Assembly (NCBI RefSeq): GCF_900102435.1
Contig: NZ_FNBU01000011.1
Span: 23,980-87,979 of the forward strand
Source of the DNA: Sporolituus thermophilus DSM 23256
GTDB lineage: Bacteria > Bacillota > Negativicutes > Sporomusales > Thermosinaceae
Direction of reading: 5' to 3'
DNA: 64,000 nucleotides
Part shown: positions 7,989 through 14,191 of the stretch, piece after piece
How the letters are laid out: each line of letters begins with the position of its first letter
Position numbering within the stretch: the stretch's first letter is position 1
Notes under the pieces: generated by a model
What the model was told of the DNA's origin: nothing
The model's database searches: none
Seen by the model: the letters and a program-made list of their open reading frames with translations, nothing else
Position numbers and translations under genes: made by a program

Positions 7989-9097
7989 TCGTCACTTTTC
8001 CCCATATGGGCCATTTAAGCATTGCCCTTAAGGCCATCTTTACCGGCCTGGGCTGTACCGTTCTTACACCGCCGCCCGTTTCCAAGCGGACGCTCGCGCT
8101 GGGCGTCAAGCACGCGCCGGAAACGGTATGTTTGCCGTTCAAAGTTACGCTCGGCAATTTTATCGAAGCCCTCGAACTGGGCGCCGACACGCTCGTCACC
8201 TGCGGCGGCGTCGGCCCCTGCCGGCTAGGTTACTATGCCGAAGTGCAGCAAGGCATCCTGCGTGCCCTTGGCTATGACTTCACCATGGTGGTATTTGAGC
8301 CCAATTTGCCCGATGTCTTGCATAGCATCCGCCGGCTCGCCCCCCGCTTGGGCCTGCGGCAGGTTTACCAGGCCTTTCGCCTAGGTCTGGCGAAGGTGAA
8401 CGCCCTTGACGACCTTGAGCGGCAGGTCTCTTGCCTCCGCGCCCGGGAAGCGGCCCCAGGCAGCGCCGACGCCGTTTGGCAGGATGCCCGGCAGGCAATC
8501 GATGCCGCGGCTGACCTCGCCACGGTAAGGCGGATATGGCAAGATAGCACCGCCCGCCTAGCGGCTGTCTCCGTCCGGGCCGGGCCGGCGCCGCTGCGCA
8601 TCGGCATTGTCGGCGAGATTTACGTCATGCTGGAGCCGTTTGTCAACCTTGACTTGGTGCGGCGGCTGGGAAGCATGGATGTGGAAGTCCACCAGACCAT
8701 GTACCTGAGCGATTATGTTAATGGCCACCTTTTCCGCCGCCGGGAATATCTCGACCTTTTTCACCGCCTGGCCACTCTTGCCCAGCCCTATTTAGGCCAC
8801 TATGTGGGCGGTCACGGCCTCAAAAGCGTCGCCTACACCCTCCATATGGGACAAAGCGGCTATGACGGCCTCATCCACGTCTTTCCCTTTACCTGCATGC
8901 CCGAGGTAGTGGCGAAAAACATCCTCCCCAAGGCTGCGAGCGACGCCGCCATCCCGGTCCTGTCCCTCGCCTTTGACGAGCAGTCGGGCGAAGCGGGCAT
9001 AGTAACGCGGCTGGAAGCCTTTGTCGATCTTTTGCGGTTGCGGCAAAATCAGCCCCGCGGCAGTAATCTCAAGGTCTTGCAGGCATTTTTATCGTGA
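7985..9097 (+). CDS. Activase-associated 2-hydroxyglutaryl-CoA dehydratase D-component-like protein
   Basis: About 370 residues. The start overlaps the upstream stop (ATGA at 7985), so translation is probably coupled. The pattern MIVTFPHMGHLSIALKAIF, ETVCLPFKVTLGNFIEAL and TCGGVGPCRLGYYAEVQQ is that of the C-terminal part of large acyl-CoA dehydratase activases, distantly like the D-component fold. Conserved cysteines (VCLPFK, TCGG, GPCRLG) suggest an iron-sulfur cluster. With the two genes before it, it rebuilds in three pieces what is often a single polypeptide of over 1000 residues. No dehydratase alpha/beta subunit genes are nearby, so the target enzyme is unknown. Confidence 0.75.
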   Translation: MIVTFPHMGHLSIALKAIFTGLGCTVLTPPPVSKRTLALGVKHAPETVCLPFKVTLGNFIEALELGADTLVTCGGVGPCRLGYYAEVQQGILRALGYDFTMVVFEPNLPDVLHSIRRLAPRLGLRQVYQAFRLGLAKVNALDDLERQVSCLRAREAAPGSADAVWQDARQAIDAAADLATVRRIWQDSTARLAAVSVRAGPAPLRIGIVGEIYVMLEPFVNLDLVRRLGSMDVEVHQTMYLSDYVNGHLFRRREYLDLFHRLATLAQPYLGHYVGGHGLKSVAYTLHMGQSGYDGLIHVFPFTCMPEVVAKNILPKAASDAAIPVLSLAFDEQSGEAGIVTRLEAFVDLLRLRQNQPRGSNLKVLQAFLS

Positions 9098-9104
9098 GAC
9101 GGAA

Positions 9105-9137
9105 AAACCCAGCGATGCATTACTGCACGCTGGGTTT
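9105..9137. terminator. Bidirectional terminator between activase genes and rubrerythrin
   Basis: A 10-bp perfect stem AAACCCAGCG / CGCTGGGTTT with a 13-base loop lies between two convergent genes (stops at 9097 and 9165), with short A/T tails on both sides. Confidence 0.75.
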
Positions 9138-9164
9138 AATTTGTATCAAGTTTTAAATTGTTCT

Positions 9165-9758
9165 TTAGTAGGTTTCTACAAACAGTTCAAAATATGCTCG
9201 GGGATGAACACAGGCCGGACATATTTCGGGCGCCTCTGTCCCTTCGTGGACATAGCCGCAATTGCCGCATTTCCACAAGACCTTTTCATCTCTTTTGAAA
9301 ACCTTGCCATTTTCGATATTGGCGGCTAGTTTGTTAAATCTCGTTTCATGCCTTTTTTCAGCGGAAGCAATCATTTTAAAGGCTGCAGCAATTTCCGGAT
9401 AACCTTCCTCTTCGGCGGTCTTGGCAAATGCTGGATAAAGGTCGGCCCACTCCTCATTTTCACCGCTTGCCGCTGCCTTCAGATTATCAAGGGTGGTTCC
9501 CTGTGCAACTGGGTAAGCAGCATTAATTTCTATCATCGTTGGCAGTTCGCCTTGGAAACCCTCGAGTAGAAACTTATAAAACCTTTTGGCGTGCTCTTTT
9601 TCATTCTCGGCTGTTTCAATAAATATATTTTTAATCTGCTTATAACCTTCCTTATCGGCCACCGAGGCATAGTAGGTATAACGGTTGCGGGCCTGCGACT
9701 CCCCGGCAAATGCCTTTAAAAGATTTTCGGCGGTTTTGGTCCCTTTGAGGCTCTTCAT
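9165..9758 (-). CDS. rbr: Rubrerythrin
   Basis: 197 residues. An N-terminal ferritin-like four-helix domain carries the di-iron ligands (FAGESQARNRYTYYA, ETAENEKEHAKRFY, and a later ASAEKRHETRF). A C-terminal rubredoxin-like domain has two Cys pairs (WKCGNCGYVHEG and EICPACVHPRAYF). It reduces hydrogen peroxide in the cytoplasm of anaerobes. Start chosen from the GAGGAGGGTTCTT ribosome binding site. It has its own sigma-A promoter inside the remains of an upstream toxin gene and ends at a bidirectional terminator. Confidence 0.96.
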   Translation of the reverse strand: MKSLKGTKTAENLLKAFAGESQARNRYTYYASVADKEGYKQIKNIFIETAENEKEHAKRFYKFLLEGFQGELPTMIEINAAYPVAQGTTLDNLKAAASGENEEWADLYPAFAKTAEEEGYPEIAAAFKMIASAEKRHETRFNKLAANIENGKVFKRDEKVLWKCGNCGYVHEGTEAPEICPACVHPRAYFELFVETY

Positions 9759-9783
9759 AAGAACCCTCCTCGTTTTTTATTTT

Positions 9784-9813
9784 ATTATACCATAATATAA
9801 CAGTTATTGCCAA
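9784..9813 (-). promoter_or_regulatory. Sigma-A promoter of rubrerythrin
   Basis: Minus strand: TTGGCA (plus 9808-9813), 18-bp spacer, TATAAT (plus 9784-9789), 26 bp before the start codon. A strong near-consensus promoter; no clear PerR-type palindrome is visible over it. Confidence 0.75.
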
Positions 9814-9815
9814 CT

Positions 9816-9960
9816 TATGATTATTTGAAATTTTTAGCAGCCGTGCCAACTCAGGTTGCGACAGCTTTTTGCTTTTGCGCAAACTTGCTAAAGTATATTG
9901 GTCTTTTTGCGCTGTGGGCAAGATTTTAACTTGATATTTTCCGGGTGTTTTTTGCGTCAT
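9816..9960 (-). pseudogene. Truncated RelE/ParE-like toxin joined to a HTH fragment
   Basis: The ATG at 9960 lies inside the 3' end of the antitoxin gene, the usual toxin position. The first ~20 residues (GKYQVKILPTAQKD) look like the start of a RelE/ParE toxin. The next ~25 (TLASLRKSKKLSQPELARLL) look instead like the helix-turn-helix of an Xre/HigA-type regulator, and similarity then stops. The frame stays open into rubrerythrin only by chance. The simplest reading is a deletion that joined the head of a toxin to part of a neighbouring antitoxin, leaving no functional RNase. Confidence 0.5.
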
Positions 9961-10252
9961 CTGCCAACTCCCTGATTTCGTTATCCAGTTCATTCATGAA
10001 ATCGTTAATTTCACGTCCCTCTCCTCTACGGCTCTCTCCAGCAGCTTGTATCAATGACTGATAAAGCTCGTTTTCCTCTTTTAACCGCTCCAGATCCGCA
10101 ACCAGGCTTTCATATTTTTCATGACTAAGAACAACTAACCGCTCAGAACCTTTTTTAGTGATGTAAACCGGTAGGTTTTTATTAATGCAAAGGTCCTCAA
10201 TTTCATCCATTTTTTTTGCCAAGTCGGTCATCGGGCGAATTTTAACCCTCAT
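9926..10252 (-). CDS. Phd/YefM-type antitoxin
   Basis: 108 residues. The N-terminal half (MRVKIRPMTDLAKKMDEIED...LPVYITKKGSERLVVLSHEKYESL) is the Phd/YefM fold that binds operator DNA. The acidic C-terminal half (DFMNELDNEIRELADD) would be the toxin-neutralising tail. The ATG follows AAAGGTGG. A perfect palindrome overlaps its promoter. The partner toxin downstream is destroyed, so this is an orphan antitoxin that may still autoregulate or neutralise related toxins. Confidence 0.82.
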   Translation of the reverse strand: MRVKIRPMTDLAKKMDEIEDLCINKNLPVYITKKGSERLVVLSHEKYESLVADLERLKEENELYQSLIQAAGESRRGEGREINDFMNELDNEIRELADDAKNTRKISS

Positions 10253-10278
10253 ATCGGCACCACCTTTTTTCGCAGATT

Positions 10279-10306
10279 GTTATAATTATTATAACTTTTG
10301 AGTCAA
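10279..10306 (-). promoter_or_regulatory. Antitoxin promoter with overlapping palindromic operator
   Basis: Minus strand: TTGACT (plus 10301-10306), 16-bp spacer, TATAAC (plus 10279-10284). The 17-bp perfect palindrome GTTATAATAATTATAAC (10279-10295) covers the -10 box and spacer. This is the arrangement expected for autorepression by a Phd/YefM antitoxin. Confidence 0.65.
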
Positions 10307-10443
10307 AAAATAATCAAGAAATAATCAATTTAAAATATGATACCACGGAACTCTATGCCTATTTGCCTAAAACCTAAAAGAGCAACATTCTTTTAATCGA
10401 CTTTACAACTCATACCGCATACTCCAAAACCATAGACAACTGG

Positions 10444-10478
10444 GTTTTAACCTCCTCACCCCGTAAGGGGACGGAAAA
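10444..10478 (+). CRISPR. Solitary CRISPR-repeat remnant
   Basis: A 34-35 base segment ending in CCCCGTAAGGGGACGGAAA matches the 3' portion of the two repeats at 12557 and 12637, and has a 15-base 5' part of the same length (GTTTTAACCTCCTCA). It has no second copy within 2 kb, so it is a one-repeat remnant of an array rather than a working locus. Confidence 0.55.
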
Positions 10479-10535
10479 TCACAAAAGGCATCCCTGTACT
10501 CCAAGGACTGCCTTTTCGTAATACCAAGCAAGGAT

Positions 10536-10748
10536 ATAGCCTTGCTCTCCACTATTTTATCCGCCTTATTAGCAATCGCCAGCCGCCAAGACGGTTATCT
10601 CACTTATGCCGACATCCAGCACATAATTAATTCTTATGGTCAACCCGCCGCAGGATAACTTCCCACGCTCGACCTGCTTAACGCCATTTACAACCGGCTA
10701 ACCGCCAATGTTGTTCGCTCAACCGGCGGTTTTGTCATCATGTTTTAA
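10536..10748 (+). pseudogene. Decayed coding remnant with an internal stop
   Basis: One plus-strand frame reads like real protein for about 70 codons (LLAIASRQDGYLTYADIQ ... LDLLNAIYNRLTANVV), broken by an in-frame TAA at 10656. It has no start codon or ribosome binding site and its end runs into the 3' end of the convergent chaperone gene. The first part is faintly like a dockerin/EF-hand helix, but I do not recognise the family. Confidence 0.3.
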
Positions 10749-11165
10749 TAGTTTGTTAATATTAACTGGAGGTATTATTAATGGTGGGTTGACATTAGCA
10801 ATTTTTGTTATATCTGTTACAATACTTCGTAAGTAAGGGAACAATATTGCAGTAGCGTTAACGTTACAAACACGGTCAAAGGTAGGTGTTACATTTCCGT
10901 CTGCGTGATAGGAAAAGAAGCCTTCCAAAACTACATGAATAGTGAATGGCGGGTTTGGTTTTTCTTCGTTTGGTAAACCAATACTTAATTCAAGAGTAAC
11001 CGATGCCTGTTGGTTTTTTTCATCGATACTAACATCATGTCGAACGCTAGTGGCAAGAGATGCTTGGTCTGGATCGGGCGTGAAATATGTTGGATGAACT
11101 TGAAAACTCATTTTGCGAATGATATAATCATGAAATTTTAAAATACAAGAAGACTGCTTGTCCAT
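10719..11165 (-). CDS. SecB-like chaperone of a toxin-antitoxin-chaperone locus
   Basis: 148 residues. The central and C-terminal part is SecB-like: a beta-rich segment (SVTLELSIGLPNE), then NVNATAILFPYLRSIVTDIT and a proline-rich LIIPPVNINKLL, matching the SecB signature of an N-A-x-x-I-L-F-P-Y-x-R helix followed by PPxxLPPxN. Its start codon overlaps the stop of the 76-residue gene upstream by one base (TAATG), so translation is coupled. A housekeeping SecB would not be expected in such an operon. SecB-like proteins in this position hold an unstable antitoxin in a form able to neutralise the toxin. Function is inferred from family and context. Confidence 0.8.
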   Translation of the reverse strand: MDKQSSCILKFHDYIIRKMSFQVHPTYFTPDPDQASLATSVRHDVSIDEKNQQASVTLELSIGLPNEEKPNPPFTIHVVLEGFFSYHADGNVTPTFDRVCNVNATAILFPYLRSIVTDITKIANVNPPLIIPPVNINKLLKHDDKTAG

Positions 11166-11395
11166 TAGGCAGCAACTCCCTGATCGAAAACAAAGTCTGT
11201 TTCATTAAACTCAATTTGGTACTTAAGAGAGCTCGTTGAATATTTTATTTCAAAATATGCATTACTACTTTCTACAATCTTGTTTTTAGTAGCGGTAAAC
11301 TCGGCTCCAGCGACTATTAACTCCGCCCGTAATTCTTCATATGACATTGCGGCAAATATCATATCAATTTCTTTCTTGCGATCGGCTCTTAACAC
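11165..11395 (-). CDS. Small protein, probable chaperone-dependent antitoxin
   Basis: 76 residues from a GTG start 8 bases after AGGTG. The N-terminal half is helical and charged (RADRKKEIDMIFAAMSYEEL). The C-terminal half is rich in aromatic and beta-forming residues (YFEIKYSTSSLKYQIEF...DFVFDQ), the kind of exposed hydrophobic tail that a SecB-like chaperone binds. I do not recognise a named family. It lies between the toxin-like gene (10-base gap) and the chaperone gene (one-base overlap), so the antitoxin role is inferred from position. Confidence 0.65.
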   Translation of the reverse strand: MLRADRKKEIDMIFAAMSYEELRAELIVAGAEFTATKNKIVESSNAYFEIKYSTSSLKYQIEFNETDFVFDQGVAA

Positions 11396-11405
11396 AATTT
11401 ATCAC

Positions 11406-11903
11406 CTACAGTAATTTAAATGATTTTATACATTCGGGATTTCTAACACATAGCTGTATATGAGCTTCAGGTACATTTATCCATTCTTCCAGGGCATTAT
11501 CTATTTCCCAGGTAAAAATACCCCGCGCTACATCGAATTTTCTAATCTTATTATATATAAAATTCAATACAACGCCATTTTTTAAACGACATTCCTCACC
11601 ATGCTCCTTGCACGTATCGATGATAAGCTTCGCCACATACATAAATTCATCGTAATCGTCTGGTTCTTCAAGATCGAAAACAGAGTGAGCGATAATCCGG
11701 CTTTTAACTACCGCACAATCGTCTCGATATCTGTACTTTGCCCACCGATTCGCCCATGAAAGCTTTTCAAAGAAATAAACACCATCACCTAACCACTGAG
11801 GACGCTTTTCCGTATCAACGGAAAGCTTGTAACGTCTCTCTCTTATGATTTTTGCCGCTCTTCTTTGGGATGTTCCGTGATACCCAATAAACGCTCTTGC
11901 CAT
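11406..11903 (-). CDS. ADP-ribosyltransferase-fold toxin-like protein
   Basis: 165 residues. It carries the PARP/KptA-like ADP-ribosyltransferase signature: GYHGTS (His 9 and the HGT turn) and, 30 residues on, WLGDGVYFFE (Tyr 43). These are the first two residues of the H-Y-E/Q triad that binds NAD. The third could lie in the C-terminal HIQLCVRNPECIKSF segment (Gln or a nearby Glu). It starts the three-gene operon toxin-antitoxin-SecB-like chaperone, the order of the E. coli CmdTAC anti-phage system, whose toxin modifies mRNA. The ribosome binding site is weak (GGGGA). Target and activity here are unproven; a tRNA- or protein-modifying ART is also possible. Confidence 0.72.
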   Translation of the reverse strand: MARAFIGYHGTSQRRAAKIIRERRYKLSVDTEKRPQWLGDGVYFFEKLSWANRWAKYRYRDDCAVVKSRIIAHSVFDLEEPDDYDEFMYVAKLIIDTCKEHGEECRLKNGVVLNFIYNKIRKFDVARGIFTWEIDNALEEWINVPEAHIQLCVRNPECIKSFKLL

Positions 11904-12046
11904 TAAGTTGTTTCCCCATGTTTAGATAATTATGCATGTTGGTATCAAAATAATTATCGCATTACCAAATGTTTATGGCAGACTTATTTTGCATAGTTTG
12001 GCTGCCGAAATCTGCACGTATAAAATGCCGAAATTGAACAAAGTTT
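11904..12046. other. AT-rich upstream region of the toxin operon
   Basis: No gene seen. It must contain the promoter of the leftward toxin-antitoxin-chaperone operon, but no -35/-10 pair is convincing. The 14-mer TGCCGAAATCTGCA at 12003-12016 is the left copy of a direct repeat that flanks the hairpin at 12047. Confidence 0.4.
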
Positions 12047-12196
12047 GCATAAACTTTGCATGGAGGGGCGGGTATGATTGGCTGTTCTAGCGGTGTTGCC
12101 TAAGCAACGCCGCGCAGCCTAAATATCATACCCGCAGAGGCTCCTTGTCAAGTTTATGCGGATGGATGAATAATTACTTAATTGCCGAAATCTGCA
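12003..12196. repeat. Direct repeats flanking a long hairpin
   Basis: TGCCGAAATCTGCA occurs at 12003-12016 and again, same orientation, at 12183-12196. The 103-nt inverted-repeat structure lies between them. This could be a target-site or recombination duplication around a small inserted element, or part of a structured RNA unit. Confidence 0.5.
12047..12149 (+). ncRNA. Long near-perfect hairpin, possible structured RNA or miniature element
   Basis: About 40 base pairs can form in five stacked helices. They are GCATAAACTT/AAGTTTATGC, GGAG/CTCC, GCGGGTATGAT/ATCATACCCGC, GGCTG/CAGCC and GCGGTGTTGC/GCAACGCCGC (one G-U pair), closed by a CTAA loop at 12100-12103. No open frame explains it and no T-run follows, so it is not a simple terminator. 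It may be a small RNA, a miniature transposable element or a mobile-element end. Strand is a guess. Confidence 0.45.
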
Positions 12197-12556
12197 TTTT
12201 TGGATTGCCAAATACAACCAAATTATTTTATCTGAGCTACGACTTTACTTCTATAAAAGCTAGAACATTCCTGCACAAGCGAATGCAATTCGTACAATTT
12301 TCTATTTTCTGCCGCTTTCCGCTTCATACTTCATACCTCACACCTCATATTCTAAAAATATTGACAACTTCCCGCGCCAGTTATATCATGAAGATGTAGC
12401 CAAAATTAACAAAAACTGACAAAACCTCCCGCTATAGGCGCAGCAAGGCTTGGCGGGCATTTGGACGGTGATTGCTACAATTTTCACGTAAAAATTGACG
12501 AAGTTCCCGCAAACTGCCGATTCAGCCCAGCAGCGGCGCGGCCTCGCGGGCGCAGG
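12197..12556. other. Non-coding stretch before the CRISPR remnant, possible leader
   Basis: No convincing gene. The first half is AT-rich; the second half (about 12400-12556) abuts the first of two CRISPR repeats on the side where an array leader would lie. Confidence 0.3.
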
Positions 12557-12668
12557 GTTTAAAAACAAAAACCCCGTAAGGGGACGGAAACGTATCCCGC
12601 CGGGAATTTTGGAAATTCTCCAGTGCATCGTAGAAAGTTTAAAAACAAAATCCCCGTAAGGGGACGGA
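12557..12668 (+). CRISPR. Two-repeat CRISPR remnant
   Basis: Repeat 1 at 12557-12591 (35 bases, ending CCCCGTAAGGGGACGGAAAC) and repeat 2 at 12637-12668 share the 5' GTTTAAAAACAAAA and the palindromic core CCCC-GTAA-GGGG. The single 45-base spacer is 12592-12636. Repeat 2 loses its last bases (GGACTCC in place of GGAAAC), as terminal repeats often do, which puts the leader on the left. The CCCC...GGGGACG...AAC form resembles repeats of type III-A arrays, in line with the cas10 fragment 400 bp away. Confidence 0.7.
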
Positions 12669-12669
12669 C

Positions 12670-12879
12670 TCCATTATAGCGGAGGATTTAGATCGAATTT
12701 GCGAAGCAGCCGAGCTTGCCAAAAAAGCAATTACCCTCAACCCTAACTCTGTTCAGGCCCGCATAACACTAGCCAAATATTATGATTCAATTGGTGACAA
12801 GCTTTCAGCTAGGCGGGAAGAAAGGAAGGCGCAAGATCTGGCAAAATGGCTGACCCAAAAAAAGAGCCACCACATGTAA
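12670..12879 (+). pseudogene. C-terminal fragment of a TPR protein
   Basis: An open frame of about 69 codons with no start codon. It contains a clear tetratricopeptide repeat (AELAKKAITLNPNSVQARIT, then LAKYYDSIGDKLSARREERK) and ends in TAA at 12877. It begins directly at the edge of the degenerate CRISPR repeat, so its 5' part was probably lost in the same rearrangement. Confidence 0.5.
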
Positions 12880-13074
12880 TCGTGGCGACAAAGTATTATT
12901 TAGTTTCTGAACGGCGCCAGCATTTTCAAAAAAATTATCGCCAGCAAGTCAAAAATTTTGCCGTTTTATTTAATCAGCGACATAAACCAACAAAACCAGC
13001 GCGAAGCACTTGTTAAAATAAAAATCAAAATATTCCTGCAGCCGTGGGCTGCAATCCAATAGGAGGACTGGCAG
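12880..13074. other. Region between TPR fragment and cas10 remnant
   Basis: A GTG-initiated 44-codon frame (12883-13017) exists but has no ribosome binding site or recognisable motif. A good AGGAGG site lies at 13061-13066, positioned for the dead cas10 gene that follows. Nothing else seen. Confidence 0.3.
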
Positions 13075-13422
13075 ATAGAGCGATGGTTACGCATTATTTC
13101 GCTGGCAGAACTGCTGCACGACACTGGCAAGATCTGCTACCGCTCAGGGCTGGGCGAAGGCAGCCACAGCCAGCGCGGTCGCGCGTTTTTAGCGACCTGC
13201 CTGGGCGACTTCGCCGATAGCGACGTTGGGCGGCTGCTGCTCGAATGCGTCGCCAGACACCACGCCACCGACCTGCGTGGCCTGGCCGACAAAGCTCACC
13301 CCGCCTACATCGTCTACGAAGCCGACAACATCGCTGCCGGCGTCGACCGCTGCAAAAAGGATTGCTTTAATAACCGGCACGATTTGAACGCACGGCTGCA
13401 GCGTCTGTTTGAAAAGATATAG
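13075..13422 (+). pseudogene. csm1: Truncated cas10/csm1 (HD domain only), start codon lost
   Basis: A 115-codon frame encodes the N-terminal HD domain of the type III CRISPR large subunit Cas10/Csm1. It has SLAELLHDTGKICYRSGLGE, a GSHSQRGRAFL segment, RHHATDL and the family-typical YIVYEADNIAAGVDR. An AGGAGG site stands 8 bases before the codon where ATG is expected, but that codon is ATA. A TAG ends the frame after about 115 codons, and the palm/GGDD domains (normally about 600 more residues) are absent. The protein cannot make cyclic oligoadenylate, and translation is probably lost. Confidence 0.75.
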
Positions 13423-13461
13423 CGCAACCGCTGTCAAATACGTCTGCGCCGCCATAGTCAA

Positions 13462-13505
13462 ACGGGACGGTTTATGACTTAAACTTAAGTCATAAACCGT
13501 CCCGT
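13462..13505. terminator. 21-bp perfect palindrome/terminator, copy 1 of a dispersed repeat
   Basis: Perfect 21-bp arms (13462-13482 and 13485-13505) beginning ACGGGACGGTTTATGAC with a 2-base loop. It overlaps the last codons of the response-regulator gene and faces the cas10 fragment. A close relative with the same flanking CGCCATAG and core lies at 25130-25176. Confidence 0.75.
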
Positions 13506-14179
13506 GTCTTTAGCTTGAACCGGTGGAGCGGCCGTCCCACGGAAAGGTATTCCAGCACCATCTGGAGCTGGCCCTGGGTAACAAGGTATTCCAGGTAGCG
13601 GCGGGCGGTAACGCGGGACACGCCGGTGCCCTGGGCCACCTCCTCCGCCGACCGGGGAACGGTCTGGCGACTGAGGTAATCGATAATCGCGTTAAAGGTA
13701 TTGACATGGAAGTTCTTGGGTATATCCTTGGGATCATGGCCCAGCTTGACGGCCAGGATGGCATCCAGGTCAGCCTGCGAGAGGCTGGGCTGCACCGCCG
13801 CCTTGTAGCGGAAATCGCGGTAAGCTTCCAGCACGGCCCGGTAGCGTTCAAACTTGAAGGGCTTGATGATATAACCGGCGATGCCGCATCTGAGCACTTT
13901 GCTGATGGTGGCGCTGTCATTGGCCGCCGTAATCATGATGACGTCTACCGGGGCGCTGCCCTGGCGCAGGCTGGCGAGCACTTCCAGCCCGTCCGTCTCT
14001 GGCATGTAAATATCCAAAATAACCAGATCGGGCTTCCTGGCGGCGCACAGCTCCAGCGCCTCCCGGCCGTTCTTGGCCACGCCTACAACCGTGAACCCCG
14101 CGACCGCCTCGGTAAAACTCTTATTGATCTCGGCGACCATGGGGTCATCATCGACAATCAACACTTTGAGCGGGTCCAT
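13490..14179 (-). CDS. Response regulator, CitB/DcuR type
   Basis: About 229 residues. Receiver domain 1-120 with the acidic pocket D10-D12, phosphoacceptor D56 in LVILDIYMPETDG, and the conserved Thr/Ala and Lys in MITAANDS and IIKPFKF. The C-terminal region contains a helix-turn-helix (SAEEVAQGTGVSRVTARRYL) typical of the CitB family that controls di- and tricarboxylate uptake. I prefer the ATG at 14179, six bases after AAGGTG. It is the last gene of the tctCBA-kinase-regulator cluster and its final codons form part of a terminator palindrome. Confidence 0.93.
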   Translation of the reverse strand: MDPLKVLIVDDDPMVAEINKSFTEAVAGFTVVGVAKNGREALELCAARKPDLVILDIYMPETDGLEVLASLRQGSAPVDVIMITAANDSATISKVLRCGIAGYIIKPFKFERYRAVLEAYRDFRYKAAVQPSLSQADLDAILAVKLGHDPKDIPKNFHVNTFNAIIDYLSRQTVPRSAEEVAQGTGVSRVTARRYLEYLVTQGQLQMVLEYLSVGRPLHRFKLKTRDGL

Positions 14180-14191
14180 AACCTTCACCTT

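Noticed and set aside
10700..10731. Hairpin AACCGCC/GGCGGTT as terminator of the chaperone operon
   Set aside because: Overlaps the chaperone's last codons and has no T-run on the minus strand; probably chance.
12145..12399. 84-codon plus-strand frame after the hairpin
   Set aside because: Begins inside the hairpin, Phe/Ser/Leu-rich AT-driven composition, no ribosome binding site.
12386..12628. 80-codon minus-strand frame over the CRISPR remnant
   Set aside because: Runs through a CRISPR repeat and the spacer, with no motif or ribosome binding site.
13189..13461. 90-codon minus-strand open frame
   Set aside because: Antisense to the cas10 HD fragment; the plus-strand reading has clear family motifs and this one has none.
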